From positions 746,501 to 810,500 of the forward strand of contig NZ_CP101125.1 in NCBI RefSeq assembly GCF_024296925.1: DNA of 64,000 bases, in the 5' to 3' direction. The stretch's first letter is position 1. Every line of letters starts with the position of its first letter. Under the pieces are notes generated by a model. That model saw only the letters and a list, made by a program, of their open reading frames with translations. It searched no databases and was not told the DNA's origin. Below are positions 19,556 through 29,142 of the stretch, piece by piece. This DNA is from Pseudomonas nunensis (GTDB lineage Bacteria; Pseudomonadota; Gammaproteobacteria; Pseudomonadales; Pseudomonadaceae). The position numbers and the translations under genes are program-made.

Positions 19556-20518
19556 ATGACGACTACTGCCCCTTCGACCCCAGCCGTACAACTGCTGGAG
19601 GTCTCGCCGGAATATGCCGGCCAACGTATTGATAACTTCCTTCTCGCTCGGCTCAAAGGCGTGCCCAAGACCTTGATTTACCGCATTTTGCGCAAAGGCG
19701 AAGTGCGAGTGAACAAAGGCCGGATCAAGCCCGAATACAAGCTGCAGGCGGGCGATATCGTGCGCGTGCCGCCGGTTCGCGTGCCTGAGCGCGACGAGCC
19801 GGTTCCGCTGGCACAAGGCCTGCTCCAGCGCCTCGAAGCCTCGATTATCTTCGAGGACAAGGCGTTGATCGTGATCAACAAGCCTTGTGGCATCGCGGTC
19901 CATGGCGGCAGCGGCCTGACTTACGGGGTGATCGAAGCCTTTCGTCAGTTGCGCCCCGATTGCAAGGAGCTCGAACTGGTTCACCGTCTCGACCGTGATA
20001 CTTCCGGCCTGCTAATGATCGCCAAGAAGCGCAGCATGCTGCGTCACTTGCATACGGCGTTGCGCGGCGATGGCGTCGACAAGCGCTATATGGCGCTGGT
20101 CCGCGGCAACTGGGCGGCCTCGATCAAGCAGGTCCGTGCATCGCTCGGCAAGAGCAACCTGCGCTCCGGCGAGCGCATGGTCGAGGTCGACGAGGAGGAG
20201 GGCAAGGAGTCGGTGACCGTGTTCAAGGTCCTGCGTCGTTTCGGCGACTTTGCCACCCTGATCGAAGCCAAGCCGATCACCGGCCGGACTCACCAGATTC
20301 GCGTCCACACCTTGCACGCCGGGCATTGCATTGCCGGTGACACCAAGTATGGCGATGACGATTTCAGCAAGGAAATTCGCGACCTGGGCGGCAAGCGCCT
20401 GTTCCTTCACGCCTACATGCTGACCGTGCCGTTGCCTGATGGCGGCGAGCTGAAGTTGCAGGCGCCGGTCGACGAGATGTGGGCCAAGACCGTGGAGCGC
20501 CTGAGTGCACCCCTCTGA
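19556..20518 (+). CDS. rluC: 23S rRNA pseudouridine(955/2504/2580) synthase
   Basis: 320 aa. N-terminal S4 domain ([30 protein letters not shown], about residues 20-80), then the RluA-type catalytic core with [12 protein letters not shown] containing the catalytic Asp. The strong match of the S4 domain with E. coli RluC makes this the RluC rather than RluD or RluA member. The ATG start fits the family N-terminus although no Shine-Dalgarno precedes it. Its last 14 nt overlap the downstream HAD gene. Confidence 0.95.
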   Translation: MTTTAPSTPAVQLLEVSPEYAGQRIDNFLLARLKGVPKTLIYRILRKGEVRVNKGRIKPEYKLQAGDIVRVPPVRVPERDEPVPLAQGLLQRLEASIIFEDKALIVINKPCGIAVHGGSGLTYGVIEAFRQLRPDCKELELVHRLDRDTSGLLMIAKKRSMLRHLHTALRGDGVDKRYMALVRGNWAASIKQVRASLGKSNLRSGERMVEVDEEEGKESVTVFKVLRRFGDFATLIEAKPITGRTHQIRVHTLHAGHCIAGDTKYGDDDFSKEIRDLGGKRLFLHAYMLTVPLPDGGELKLQAPVDEMWAKTVERLSAPL

Positions 20519-21167
20519 TTACAAGCTGCTGATTTTTGATTGGGACGGCACCTTGGCCGATTCCATTGGTCGGATTGTCGAGGCGATGCATGTCGCGTCC
20601 GAGCGCTCCGGTTTCCAATTGTGCGACGACTTTGCCGTCAAAGGCATTATCGGCCTGGGGTTGCCCGAGGCGATTCGCACGTTGTACCCGCAGATCGGCG
20701 ACGACGAGCTGATAGCGTTCCGTCAGCACTACGCGGACCACTACATCGCTGCGGAAGCAGTGCCTTCGCCGTTGTTCGAAGGTGTGGTCGAGTCGATGGC
20801 GGCGTTTCGTGACGAGGGTTATCGCTTGGCGGTCGCCACCGGTAAGGCGCGTCGCGGGCTGGATCGGGTGCTCAAGGCGCATGGTTGGGAAGATTATTTC
20901 GATATCACCCGTGCCGCTGATGAAACCGCCAGCAAGCCGCATCCGCTGATGTTGGAAGAGATCCTCGCCCATTGTGGTGTGACCGCGCAGCAAGCGCTGA
21001 TGGTCGGGGATTCGTCCTTCGATTTGCAGATGGCGCGCAACGCTGGCATGGATTCTGTTGCGGTCAGTTATGGCGCCCAGTCCATTGAGGCGCTGAAACT
21101 GTTTGAGCCGCGACTGGCCATTGATCATTTTTCTGAATTGCATGCGTGGTTGAATCAGCGCACCTAA
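20505..21167 (+). CDS. HAD-superfamily hydrolase (HAD-IA)
   Basis: 220 aa, GTG start inside the rluC 3' end. HAD motifs: [11 protein letters not shown] (nucleophile Asp), II ATGK, III a Lys in [17 protein letters not shown]. Cap domain type C1 (about residues 20-90), phosphoglycolate phosphatase-like. Translationally coupled with rluC in Pseudomonas; the physiological substrate is unknown. Confidence 0.92.
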   Translation: MHPSDYKLLIFDWDGTLADSIGRIVEAMHVASERSGFQLCDDFAVKGIIGLGLPEAIRTLYPQIGDDELIAFRQHYADHYIAAEAVPSPLFEGVVESMAAFRDEGYRLAVATGKARRGLDRVLKAHGWEDYFDITRAADETASKPHPLMLEEILAHCGVTAQQALMVGDSSFDLQMARNAGMDSVAVSYGAQSIEALKLFEPRLAIDHFSELHAWLNQRT

Positions 21168-21191
21168 AACATTTTTGCTGAGGTAGATGGA

Positions 21192-22181
21192 ATGACCGAC
21201 GAATGGAAAGCGCCCGACAAATCGAGCGCTGAAGGTGGTGACGAGAAGAGCTGGAAGCTGCTGGAAAAGACCTTGCTGGCCGGTGTGCAGGAACAGCGCC
21301 GCTCCCGTCGCTGGGGGATTTTCTTCAAATTCCTGGCTTTTACGTATCTGTTTGTTGCCTTGCTGTTGCTGTCGCCGCTGATCAGCATGGAAAAAAGCGC
21401 GACCCGTGGCTCGAATTACACGGCGGTGATCGATGTCACGGGCGTTATTGCTGACAAAGAGACCGCCAGCGCCGACAACATCGTGACCAGCCTGCGTGCG
21501 GCCTTCGAAGATGAGAAGGTCAAGGGTGTGATCCTGCGGATCAACAGTCCGGGTGGCAGCCCTGTGCAGTCGGGTTACGTCTACGATGAAATTGGTCGCC
21601 TGCGTGCCTTGCATCCGAACGTCAAGGTGTACGCCGTGATCTCGGACCTGGGCGCTTCCGGTGCTTATTACATTGCCAGTGCGGCGGATCAGATCTACGC
21701 CGACAAGGCGAGCCTGGTGGGCTCCATTGGTGTGACGGCGGCCGGCTACGGTTTTGTCGGCACCATGGAAAAGCTTGGTGTTGAGCGCCGCACCTACACC
21801 TCTGGCGAGCACAAATCGTTTCTTGATCCGTTCCAGCCGCAAAAGCCTGAAGAAACCCAGTTCTGGCAGGGCGTGCTCGACACCACTCACCAGCAGTTCA
21901 TTGCCAGCGTGAAGAAGGGTCGTGGCGACCGTCTCAAAGACAAGGATCATCCTGAGTTGTTCTCCGGCCTGGTCTGGTCGGGTGAGCAGGCGCTGCCGCT
22001 GGGCTTGATCGATGGCCTGGGGAATACCAGTTCGGTTGCTCGCGATATTATTGGCGAGAAAGAAATCGTCGACTTCACTGTCCAGGAATCGCCGCTTGAT
22101 CGCTTCTCGAAGAAGCTCGGTGCCAGCGTGGCTGAGCAGATTGCGATGTGGATGGGGTTTCATGGTCCGTCGTTGCGCTAG
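21192..22181 (+). CDS. sppA: S49 family peptidase (signal peptide peptidase SppA)
   Basis: 329 aa, the short single-domain SppA form. Cytoplasmic N-terminus, one TM segment about residues 45-65 (FFKFLAFTYLFVALLLLSPL), then the serine protease core: catalytic Ser in DLGASGAYYIAS and Lys in YADKASLVGSIGV. Degrades signal peptides in the inner membrane. Preceded by TGAGGTAGATGGA with GAGG as Shine-Dalgarno. Ends at a strong terminator. Confidence 0.95.
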   Translation: MTDEWKAPDKSSAEGGDEKSWKLLEKTLLAGVQEQRRSRRWGIFFKFLAFTYLFVALLLLSPLISMEKSATRGSNYTAVIDVTGVIADKETASADNIVTSLRAAFEDEKVKGVILRINSPGGSPVQSGYVYDEIGRLRALHPNVKVYAVISDLGASGAYYIASAADQIYADKASLVGSIGVTAAGYGFVGTMEKLGVERRTYTSGEHKSFLDPFQPQKPEETQFWQGVLDTTHQQFIASVKKGRGDRLKDKDHPELFSGLVWSGEQALPLGLIDGLGNTSSVARDIIGEKEIVDFTVQESPLDRFSKKLGASVAEQIAMWMGFHGPSLR

Positions 22182-22195
22182 TTCTCTGGTGGCAT

Positions 22196-22224
22196 AAAAA
22201 AACCGGCTTTTTGCCGGTTTTTTT
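22196..22224 (+). terminator. Intrinsic terminator after sppA
   Basis: A-tract, AACCGGC / GCCGGTT stem with a TTTTT-containing loop, and a run of seven T. Can also act on the opposite strand for yceF. Confidence 0.9.
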
Positions 22225-22230
22225 ACAATC

Positions 22231-22291
22231 AAAAGATCGCAGCCTCGTTTCACTCGACAGCTCCTACAGTGAAACGAGGCTGCGATCTTTT
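22231..22291. repeat. Perfect 24-bp inverted repeat (GATCGCAGCCTCG family)
   Basis: Arms at 22231-22254 and 22268-22291 are perfect reverse complements, separated by 13 bp. They carry the GATCGCAGCC motif also seen at 49493-49544, so it looks like a second dispersed palindrome family distinct from the REPs. Confidence 0.85.
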
Positions 22292-22296
22292 GATCT

Positions 22297-22875
22297 TCAA
22301 GGAATCTGCACACCTTCAGCCAAAAGCATGTCGATCAACCGAATCAGCGGCAGGCCGATCAGGCTGGTGGCGTCAGGGCCTTCAGTGCTTTGAAACAGGC
22401 TCACCCCCAAACCTTCGGCCTTGAAGCTGCCAGCGCAGTCGTAGGGCTGTTCTGCGCGCAGGTAGCGTTCGATGCGCGCCGGGTCGAGTGTGCGCATGTG
22501 CACGGTGAACGGCACGCAGTCGACCTGGCAATGGCCGGTCTGGCTGTTGAGCAGCGCGAGGCCGGTCAGGAAGGTCACGCCGGCGCCGCTGGAAGCCAGC
22601 AATTGTTCGCGAGCCTTTTCGAAGGTGTGAGGTTTGCCGATAATCCGCTCGCCGAGCACCGCGACCTGGTCGGAGCCGATGATCAGATGAGCGGGGTGGC
22701 TGACGGCCAGCGCCCGCGCTTTCTCTTCAGCCAGGCGCTTTACCAAATTAATCGCGGACTCGTCCGGGCGATGGCTTTCATCGATATCCGGCGAGCTGCA
22801 GGTGAACTCAAGCTGCAAGCGGGCCAGCAATTCCCGGCGATAAACCGAACTTGAAGCGAGTAATAAAGGCAGCAT
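22297..22875 (-). CDS. Maf-family 7-methyl-GTP pyrophosphatase (YceF type)
   Basis: 192 aa from the ATG at 22875, spaced 6 nt from GGAG; the ATG at 22881 is too close to it. Maf/Ham1 nucleotide pyrophosphatase fold: LLASSSVYRRELL, IIGSDQVAVLGE, CAGSFKAEGLG and GLPL. The residues and the position beside yceD match the E. coli YceF subfamily, which hydrolyses 7-methyl-GTP. Divergent from the yceD operon. Confidence 0.92.
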   Translation of the reverse strand: MLPLLLASSSVYRRELLARLQLEFTCSSPDIDESHRPDESAINLVKRLAEEKARALAVSHPAHLIIGSDQVAVLGERIIGKPHTFEKAREQLLASSGAGVTFLTGLALLNSQTGHCQVDCVPFTVHMRTLDPARIERYLRAEQPYDCAGSFKAEGLGVSLFQSTEGPDATSLIGLPLIRLIDMLLAEGVQIP

Positions 22876-22943
22876 GGGCATCTCCAAAAGGCAGGGCCGA
22901 ATTCTAGCGAGGCTTCCAAGTGACGGACAGGGCTGAATTTCCT

Positions 22944-22971
22944 TTGACATGGCTGGGTGCATCCCTATAAT
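22944..22971 (+). promoter_or_regulatory. Near-consensus sigma-70 promoter of the yceD-fab operon
   Basis: TTGACA (22944-22949), 16-bp spacer, TATAAT (22966-22971): both boxes are perfect. The predicted start near 22978 is only three bases from the yceD ATG at 22981, which has no Shine-Dalgarno, so this strong promoter probably makes a leaderless or nearly leaderless mRNA. Confidence 0.85.
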
Positions 22972-22980
22972 GCTGCGCCT

Positions 22981-23508
22981 ATGTTGAATGACCCGATTCC
23001 ACCTCACGTTGACCCGCGCAAATTGGCTGATCGTGGCACCACCCTTCAAGGTGAATTGCTGCTGGCCGATTTGGAGAGACTCTGCGACCCGCTTTCCGAC
23101 ACTGTCGGTACGGTGCAGGCTAAATTCGTTTTTGAACGAGATGAACGTAAGTCTGTGGTAATCCACAGTTTTATCGACACCGAAGTCAAAATGGTTTGCC
23201 AGCGTTGTCTTGAGCTGGTCACCCTGCCGATCCATAGCGAATGCAGTTATGCTGTGGTGAAGGAGGGTGCGAATACCCAGTCGTTGCCGAAAGGTTATGA
23301 CGTGCTGGAACTGGGCGAAGATCCATTGGATCTGCAGTCACTGATCGAGGAGGAGCTTCTGCTCGCCTTGCCCATTGTGCCTGCTCATCATCCGGAAGAA
23401 TGCCAGCAGCCGGCGGGTCTCGATGAGCCCGAACCGAGCGAGGACGAGGTAACGCGGTCCAACCCGTTCAGTGTATTGGCGCAGTTAAAGCGTGACCCAA
23501 ACGTTTAG
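22981..23508 (+). CDS. yceD: YceD family (DUF177) protein
   Basis: 175 aa. DUF177 features: FVFERDERKSVVIHSFIDTEVKMVC, then CQRCLELV, a CxxC in the middle of the protein, and an acidic stretch. The C-terminal DEVTRSNPFSVLAQLK matches family tails. Linked to 23S rRNA accumulation in plants and E. coli; co-transcribed with ribosomal protein L32. First gene of the operon, directly after a consensus promoter. Confidence 0.93.
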   Translation: MLNDPIPPHVDPRKLADRGTTLQGELLLADLERLCDPLSDTVGTVQAKFVFERDERKSVVIHSFIDTEVKMVCQRCLELVTLPIHSECSYAVVKEGANTQSLPKGYDVLELGEDPLDLQSLIEEELLLALPIVPAHHPEECQQPAGLDEPEPSEDEVTRSNPFSVLAQLKRDPNV

Positions 23509-23521
23509 GAGTTAATCAATT

Positions 23522-23704
23522 ATGGCTGTTCAGCAGAACAAAAAATCCCGCTCTGCCCGTGACATGCGTCGTTCGCACGACGCCCTGACGGCAAGCACTC
23601 TGTCTGTAGAAAAAACCACTGGTGAAATTCACCTGCGTCACCACGTATCGCCAGAAGGCGTATACCGTGGCCGTAAAGTGATCGACAAGGGCGCTGACGA
23701 GTAA
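23522..23704 (+). CDS. rpmF: 50S ribosomal protein L32
   Basis: 60 aa, complete and typical for gamma-proteobacteria: [20 protein letters not shown] start, basic, with [14 protein letters not shown]. It lacks the four-Cys zinc motif found in some L32 proteins, so it is a Cys-independent form. Preceded by TAGGAG. Lies between yceD and plsX as in E. coli. Confidence 0.97.
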   Translation: MAVQQNKKSRSARDMRRSHDALTASTLSVEKTTGEIHLRHHVSPEGVYRGRKVIDKGADE

Positions 23705-23708
23705 TCAC

Positions 23709-24719
23709 TTGTCTGCTCAAGTCATCGCGATTGACGCAATGGGCGGGGACTTCGGTCCCCGCAGCATTGTTCAGGCCAGCCTTGCTTGCCTGTCTGCTAC
23801 GCCCTCGCTGCACCTGACCCTCGTCGGTCAACCTACCCTTTTAGAAGAACTGCTCTCCAGTCATTCGGCTGTGGATCGCGCGCGCCTGTCGATTACCCCG
23901 GCGTCCGAAGTCATCACCATGGACGAAAAGCCTGCCCAGGCCTTGCGTGGCAAGCCTGATTCATCGATGCGCGTGGCCCTTGAGTTGTTGCGTGATGGCA
24001 AGGTCCAGGCCTGTGTCAGTGCCGGCAATACCGGTGCGTTGATGGCCCTGTCGCGTTTTGTACTCAAGACTTTGCCGGGCATCGATCGGCCGGCGATGGT
24101 CGCGGCGATTCCGACCGAGAAGGGTTATTGCCAGTTGCTCGATCTTGGTGCCAACGTCGATTGCAGTGCTGAGCACCTGTTGCAGTTCGCGATCATGGGT
24201 TCGGTGGCGGCGGAAACCTTGGGTGTGGTTCGTCCTCGCGTGGCGTTGCTGAATATCGGTACTGAAGACATCAAGGGCAATCAGCAGGTCAAGCTGGCAG
24301 CGACCTTGTTGCAGAACGCCCGGGGCATCAACTACATCGGTTTTGTAGAAGGTGACGGTGTTTATCGCGGCGAGGCGGATGTGGTGGTGTGTGACGGCTT
24401 TGTCGGCAATATCCTGCTCAAATCCAGCGAAGGCCTGGCAACCATGATTGCCGGGCGCATCGAGGCGTTGTTCAAGCAAAGCTTCGCCTCGCGGGTGGTC
24501 GGCGCGCTGGCATTGCCGCTGATGAAGCGCTTGCAGGCGGATCTGGCTCCGGCACGACACAATGGTGCAAGCTTCCTCGGTTTGCAGGGCATTGTCGTGA
24601 AAAGCCACGGTTCTGCCGGGGTGCAGGGTTTCCAGAGTGCGATCCAGCGTGCCCTGATCGAGATCCAGGAAAACCTCCCGGAACGGCTGCACGGTCGTCT
24701 TGAGGATCTGTTGCCTTAG
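23709..24719 (+). CDS. plsX: Phosphate acyltransferase PlsX
   Basis: 336 aa beginning at a TTG codon 5 nt after the rpmF stop; the conserved N-terminus [16 protein letters not shown] starts right there and no ATG or GTG fits. Typical motifs: [19 protein letters not shown] and [14 protein letters not shown]. Makes acyl-phosphate from acyl-ACP for phosphatidic acid synthesis. The rare start codon and tight spacing suggest translation by reinitiation after rpmF, a way to keep PlsX below the ribosomal protein. E. coli has fabH next; here plsX is followed directly by fabD. Confidence 0.95.
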   Translation: MSAQVIAIDAMGGDFGPRSIVQASLACLSATPSLHLTLVGQPTLLEELLSSHSAVDRARLSITPASEVITMDEKPAQALRGKPDSSMRVALELLRDGKVQACVSAGNTGALMALSRFVLKTLPGIDRPAMVAAIPTEKGYCQLLDLGANVDCSAEHLLQFAIMGSVAAETLGVVRPRVALLNIGTEDIKGNQQVKLAATLLQNARGINYIGFVEGDGVYRGEADVVVCDGFVGNILLKSSEGLATMIAGRIEALFKQSFASRVVGALALPLMKRLQADLAPARHNGASFLGLQGIVVKSHGSAGVQGFQSAIQRALIEIQENLPERLHGRLEDLLP

Positions 24720-24844
24720 GCGTTTTCGTCGGACAATGCTTAAATGTGACCGCTCAGTTCAATTGGCCATCCAACTGTCAGTTTCTTGCAGTCCCCCAGC
24801 GGGACGTCAATTCTCCGACGACAAGATCATTAGGGGCTTGTTAC

Positions 24845-25783
24845 ATGTCTGCTTCCCTCGCATTCGTCTTTCCAGGACAGGGTTCGCAGTCCCTCGGCAT
24901 GCTGGCCGAGTTGGGCGCGCAACATCCAGTGGTCCTCGAAACATTTAAAGAAGCTTCCGATGCTCTGGGTTACGACCTGTGGGCACTGACCCAGCAAGGG
25001 CCGGAAGAGCAGCTCAATCAAACCGATAAAACCCAGCCGGCCATTCTGACCGCCTCGATCGCCTTGTGGCGTCTGTGGCTGGCTGAAGGCGGTGCGCGTC
25101 CGGCTTATGTTGCCGGTCACAGCCTGGGCGAATACAGCGCCCTGGTGGCTGCGGGTAGCCTGAGCCTGGGCGACGCGGTGAAACTGGTCGAGCGTCGTGG
25201 CCAGTTGATGCAAGAGGCCGTTCCGGCCGGGCAGGGCGGCATGGCCGCTATTCTCGGTCTGGAAGACGCCGACGTGCTGGCTGCCTGTGCCGAAGCGGCG
25301 CAAGGCGAAGTGGTCAGCGCCGTCAATTTCAACTCCCCGGGCCAGGTGGTCATTGCTGGCGCCAAGGCTGCGGTCGAGCGTGCCATCGAAGGCTGCAAGG
25401 CGCGTGGTGCCAAGCGCGCCATGCCGTTGCCGGTCAGCGTGCCGTCTCACTGCGAGCTGATGCGTCCGGCGGCCGAGCGGTTTGCCGAGTCCATCGCTGC
25501 CATCGACTGGCAGGCTCCGCAGATTCCGGTTGTCCAGAACGTCAGCGCTGCGGTGCCGGCCGATCTGGAGACCCTCAAGCGTGATCTGCTTGAGCAGCTC
25601 TACAAGCCTGTGCGCTGGGTCGAATCGGTCCAGGCGCTGGCAGCCAAGGGCGCGACCCAACTGGTCGAGTGCGGCCCTGGCAAGGTGCTTGCCGGCCTGA
25701 ACAAACGCTGCGCCGAAGGCGTATCCACATCTAACCTCAATACCCCAGACGCTTTCGCTGCCGCTCGCGCAGCGCTGGCCTGA
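24845..25783 (+). CDS. fabD: Malonyl-CoA-ACP transacylase
   Basis: 312 aa from the ATG at 24845, preceded by AGGGG. Catalytic Ser in GHSLGEYSALV, the Arg near residue 118 region and catalytic His in VPSHCELM. Loads malonate onto ACP for fatty-acid elongation. The fabH gene that lies before fabD in E. coli is missing here, as in other Pseudomonas. The gap of 125 bp after plsX shows no terminator. Confidence 0.97.
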   Translation: MSASLAFVFPGQGSQSLGMLAELGAQHPVVLETFKEASDALGYDLWALTQQGPEEQLNQTDKTQPAILTASIALWRLWLAEGGARPAYVAGHSLGEYSALVAAGSLSLGDAVKLVERRGQLMQEAVPAGQGGMAAILGLEDADVLAACAEAAQGEVVSAVNFNSPGQVVIAGAKAAVERAIEGCKARGAKRAMPLPVSVPSHCELMRPAAERFAESIAAIDWQAPQIPVVQNVSAAVPADLETLKRDLLEQLYKPVRWVESVQALAAKGATQLVECGPGKVLAGLNKRCAEGVSTSNLNTPDAFAAARAALA

Positions 25784-25799
25784 ATCAGGAGAAACTTGC

Positions 25800-26543
25800 A
25801 TGAGTCTGCAAGGTAAAGTTGCACTGGTCACCGGTGCGAGCCGTGGTATCGGCCAGGCTATCGCCCTGGAACTGGGTCGTGAGGGCGCCATCGTCATCGG
25901 CACCGCGACCACCGCTTCGGGTGCCGAGCGCATCGCCGCTACCCTGAAAGAAAACGGTATTCAAGGCACTGGCCTGGAACTCAATGTCACCAGCGACGAG
26001 TCCGTTGCAGCGGTGCTGGCGAACATCACCGCGCAGTTCGGTGTCCCGGTAATCCTTGTCAACAATGCTGGCATCACCCGCGATAATCTGATGATGCGCA
26101 TGAAAGACGACGAATGGAACGACGTCATCGATACCAATCTGAACAGTCTGTTCCGCCTGTCCAAGGGCGTTTTGCGCGGCATGACCAAGGCGCGTTGGGG
26201 ACGAATTATCAGTATTGGTTCGGTTGTGGGTGCCATGGGCAACGCAGGCCAAGTAAACTACGCAGCCGCCAAGGCCGGTCTGGAAGGTTTCAGCCGTGCA
26301 TTGGCGCGTGAAGTCGGTTCGCGTTCGATTACGGTAAACTCGGTGGCTCCAGGGTTCATCGACACTGATATGACCCGCGAACTGCCCGAAGCGCAGCGTG
26401 AAGGCTTGATTACACAGATTCCGCTGGGCCGTCTGGGACAAGCACAAGAGATCGCGTCTGTGGTCGCTTTTCTTGCATCCGACGGTGCGGCTTACGTTAC
26501 TGGGGCTACAATCCCGGTGAACGGCGGGATGTACATGAGTTAA
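25800..26543 (+). CDS. fabG: 3-oxoacyl-ACP reductase
   Basis: 247 aa SDR. NADPH motif TGASRGIG, NNAGITRDN, catalytic Ser in SIGSVVG and YAAAK. Reduces beta-ketoacyl-ACP. Preceded by AGGAG and 16 bp from fabD. The acpP gene that follows has its own promoter. Confidence 0.97.
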   Translation: MSLQGKVALVTGASRGIGQAIALELGREGAIVIGTATTASGAERIAATLKENGIQGTGLELNVTSDESVAAVLANITAQFGVPVILVNNAGITRDNLMMRMKDDEWNDVIDTNLNSLFRLSKGVLRGMTKARWGRIISIGSVVGAMGNAGQVNYAAAKAGLEGFSRALAREVGSRSITVNSVAPGFIDTDMTRELPEAQREGLITQIPLGRLGQAQEIASVVAFLASDGAAYVTGATIPVNGGMYMS

Positions 26544-26654
26544 ATGTGACGGGTTGCTTCAAAAAAATGTCATACGAGCTGTCTAAAATCCGTTATAAAG
26601 CTGCAATCTATTTATAGGCAGAGGGCCCCCGGGTTTGAGGAGTGAAGCTTTCAG

Positions 26655-26682
26655 TTGAAAAACTGAAAAGTCTTTCTATACA
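26655..26682 (+). promoter_or_regulatory. acpP promoter with overlapping inverted repeat
   Basis: TTGAAA (26655-26660), 16-bp spacer, TATACA (26677-26682). Start predicted near 26689, giving a leader of about 46 nt to the acpP ATG. A 9-bp inverted repeat (CTTTCAGTT / AACTGAAAG-like, 26648-26669) covers the -35 box and might be an operator. This separate strong promoter fits the high demand for ACP. Confidence 0.7.
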
Positions 26683-26734
26683 CTTACCCACTGGCCAGCT
26701 GCCTGAATTTGTCCATTAGGAGTGAAAACAAGGT

Positions 26735-26971
26735 ATGAGCACCATCGAAGAGCGCGTCAAGAAAATCGTTGCTGAGCAACTGGGCGTTAAAGAAGAAGAA
26801 GTGGTCAACACTGCTTCCTTCGTTGAAGACCTGGGTGCCGACTCCCTTGACACCGTTGAGCTGGTGATGGCTCTGGAAGAGGAATTCGAGACCGAAATCC
26901 CTGACGAAGAAGCTGAGAAGATCACTACTGTACAAGCTGCAATCGATTACGTTACTAACCACCAGGCTTAA
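26735..26971 (+). CDS. acpP: Acyl carrier protein
   Basis: 78 aa, acidic. Phosphopantetheine attachment Ser in [10 protein letters not shown] at residue 37 region. Classic AcpP length and sequence ([18 protein letters not shown] start). Carries fatty-acid intermediates. Shine-Dalgarno TAGGAG upstream. Terminator at 26999-27037 lies before fabF. Confidence 0.98.
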   Translation: MSTIEERVKKIVAEQLGVKEEEVVNTASFVEDLGADSLDTVELVMALEEEFETEIPDEEAEKITTVQAAIDYVTNHQA

Positions 26972-26998
26972 TAGCTTGTAATCGTTGCTTGCTGTCAT

Positions 26999-27037
26999 GG
27001 AAAAACCGCACTGCCATCACGGCGTGCGGTTTTTTCT
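26999..27037 (+). terminator. Intrinsic terminator after acpP
   Basis: AAAAACCGCAC / GTGCGGTTTTTT stem with a loop of about 12 nt and a long T-tract. Partial read-through must supply fabF unless it has its own promoter, so the site can set the acpP:fabF ratio. Confidence 0.9.
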
Positions 27038-27079
27038 TTAGGCCTGATGCAAAGTCGTCATTTGAAAAAGGAGAGTGCT

Positions 27080-28324
27080 GTGTCGCGTAGACGCGTCGTA
27101 GTCACCGGTATGGGTATGTTGTCGCCACTGGGCACGGATGTGCCAAGCAGTTGGCAGGGCATTCTGGCTGGCCGCAGTGGCATTGGTCTGATCGAACACA
27201 CCGACCTTTCTGCCTATTCCACCCGTTTTGGCGGCTCGGTAAAGGGCTTCAATGTCGAGGAATACCTGTCGGTCAAGGAAGCTCGCAAGCTCGACCTGTT
27301 CATTCAATACGGTCTGGCCGCAGGGTTTCAGGCTGTGCGTAACTCCGGTCTGGAAGTCACTGACGCCAACCGCGAGCGCATCGGCGTGGCCATGGGTTCG
27401 GGTATTGGCGGTCTGACCAATATCGAAGAAACCAGCCGCACGCTGCATGATTCCGGCCCTCGTCGAATTTCACCGTTCTTCGTGCCTGGCTCGATCATCA
27501 ATATGATTTCCGGTTTCCTGTCCATCCACTTGGGTGCACAGGGACCTAACTACGCCATCGCCACGGCGTGTACCACCGGTACGCACTGCATCGGCATGGC
27601 GGCCCGCAACATCATGTACGACGAAGCCGACGTGATGATTGCCGGCGGCGCCGAGATGGCCGCTTGCGGTCTGGGCATGGGTGGCTTTGGTGCCTCCCGC
27701 GCACTGTCGACTCGCAACGACGAGCCGACCCGCGCCAGCCGTCCATGGGACAAGGGCCGTGATGGTTTCGTCCTGTCTGACGGCGCCGGTGCGCTGGTTC
27801 TGGAAGAACTGGAGCACGCCAAGGCCCGTGGCGCGACTATCTACGCCGAGCTGATCGGTTTTGGCACCAGCGGCGATGCTTACCACATGACTTCGCCTCC
27901 CGCTGATGGCGCCGGTGCTGCACGTTGCATCACCAATGCCCTGCGCGACGCCAAGATCAATGGCGATCAGGTCCAGTACATCAACGCCCACGGCACGTCG
28001 ACTTCGGCCGGCGACCTCGCCGAAGCCTGTGCGATCAAGTCGGTGTTCGGCGATCACGCCTACAAACTGGCGGTCAGTTCGACCAAGTCCATGACCGGCC
28101 ACCTGTTGGGTGCGGCGGGCGCGGTCGAGGCGATCTTCAGTGTGCTGGCGATCAACAGCCAAGTGGCGCCGCCGACCATCAACCTCGATGAGCCGGACGA
28201 AGGCTGCGACCTCGACTTCGTGCCGCACACCGCGCGCAACATGGATATCGATGTAGTGCTGTCCAACTCCTTCGGGTTTGGCGGGACCAACGGCTCGCTG
28301 GTGTTCCGCCGGTTCGCTGACTGA
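27080..28324 (+). CDS. fabF: 3-oxoacyl-ACP synthase II
   Basis: 414 aa from the GTG at 27080, placed after AAAAGGAGAG; the in-frame ATG at 27047 has no family support. Catalytic triad Cys in [12 protein letters not shown], His in [11 protein letters not shown] and His in [12 protein letters not shown]. Condensing enzyme for elongation, including temperature control of cis-vaccenate. Its stop shares a base with pabC. Confidence 0.97.
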   Translation: MSRRRVVVTGMGMLSPLGTDVPSSWQGILAGRSGIGLIEHTDLSAYSTRFGGSVKGFNVEEYLSVKEARKLDLFIQYGLAAGFQAVRNSGLEVTDANRERIGVAMGSGIGGLTNIEETSRTLHDSGPRRISPFFVPGSIINMISGFLSIHLGAQGPNYAIATACTTGTHCIGMAARNIMYDEADVMIAGGAEMAACGLGMGGFGASRALSTRNDEPTRASRPWDKGRDGFVLSDGAGALVLEELEHAKARGATIYAELIGFGTSGDAYHMTSPPADGAGAARCITNALRDAKINGDQVQYINAHGTSTSAGDLAEACAIKSVFGDHAYKLAVSSTKSMTGHLLGAAGAVEAIFSVLAINSQVAPPTINLDEPDEGCDLDFVPHTARNMDIDVVLSNSFGFGGTNGSLVFRRFAD

Positions 28325-29139
28325 TGGACAGCTGGGTCGACGGTCAGCCGGCTGACGCTCTGTCGCTGAAGGATCGCGGCCTGGCTTACGGTGATGGTCT
28401 GTTCGAGACCATTGCTGTGCAAGGCGGGCAACCGTTGTTGCTGGACCGGCATCTGTCGCGTCTGGCGCAAGGTTGCTCACGCCTGGCGATCACTGCCGAT
28501 CAGGAACTGATTCGCAGCGAACTGCTGGCCTATGCCGTCGCACTGGGCGAGGGCGTGCTCAAGCTCATCCTCACTCGCGGCGACAGCTTGCGCGGTTATG
28601 CCCCCGATCCTTCGGCCCAGGCCCGACGCATTCTGCAAGGCAATCCTGCGGCTGCTTATCCTGCTGTCCATGCCGAGCAGGGCGTTCGTTTGTTCCCTTG
28701 CACCACACGACTTTCCAAACAACCACTGCTTGCCGGGCTCAAACACTTGAACCGTCTTGAGCAAGTGCTTGCGCGTGCCGAATGGCAAGACACCGAACAC
28801 GCTGAAGGCTTGATGCTCGATCAGGTCGGTCGCGTCATCGAAGGTGTCTTCAGTAACGTGTTCCTGGTGCGCGATGGTGTGCTGATCACCGCCGATCTGA
28901 AGCGCTGCGGCGTGGCCGGCGTGATGCGTGCCGAATTATTGTTTCAGGCTGAGTCATTGGGGATCCCCACGCAAATCACCGACATCAGCCTCGATCAGCT
29001 GCAATGGGCCGATGAGGTCTTCGTCTGCAACAGCGTGTATGGCATTTGGCCGGTGCGCGCCTATGCAGCACTGAGCTGGTCGGTTGGCCCGCTCACCCGT
29101 AAACTCCAAACCATTGCCCGCGCGCTACTGGATGCTTGA
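28324..29139 (+). CDS. pabC: 4-amino-4-deoxychorismate lyase
   Basis: 271 aa, fold-type IV PLP enzyme: GLAYGDGLFET near residue 25, PLP Lys in LKHLNRLEQVLAR, VIEGVFSNVF near residue 178. Makes p-aminobenzoate for folate. TGATG overlap with fabF; mltG follows after 3 bp. Confidence 0.96.
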   Translation: MDSWVDGQPADALSLKDRGLAYGDGLFETIAVQGGQPLLLDRHLSRLAQGCSRLAITADQELIRSELLAYAVALGEGVLKLILTRGDSLRGYAPDPSAQARRILQGNPAAAYPAVHAEQGVRLFPCTTRLSKQPLLAGLKHLNRLEQVLARAEWQDTEHAEGLMLDQVGRVIEGVFSNVFLVRDGVLITADLKRCGVAGVMRAELLFQAESLGIPTQITDISLDQLQWADEVFVCNSVYGIWPVRAYAALSWSVGPLTRKLQTIARALLDA

Positions 29140-29142
29140 TAC

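Noticed and set aside
22231..22291. Perfect palindrome as a second sppA terminator
   Set aside because: It lacks a clean T-run after the stem and a canonical terminator already lies at 22196-22224; better viewed as a dispersed repeat.
20364..22313. 649-codon minus-strand frame
   Set aside because: It lies across rluC, the HAD gene and sppA, which are clear on the + strand. It is a GC-codon shadow.
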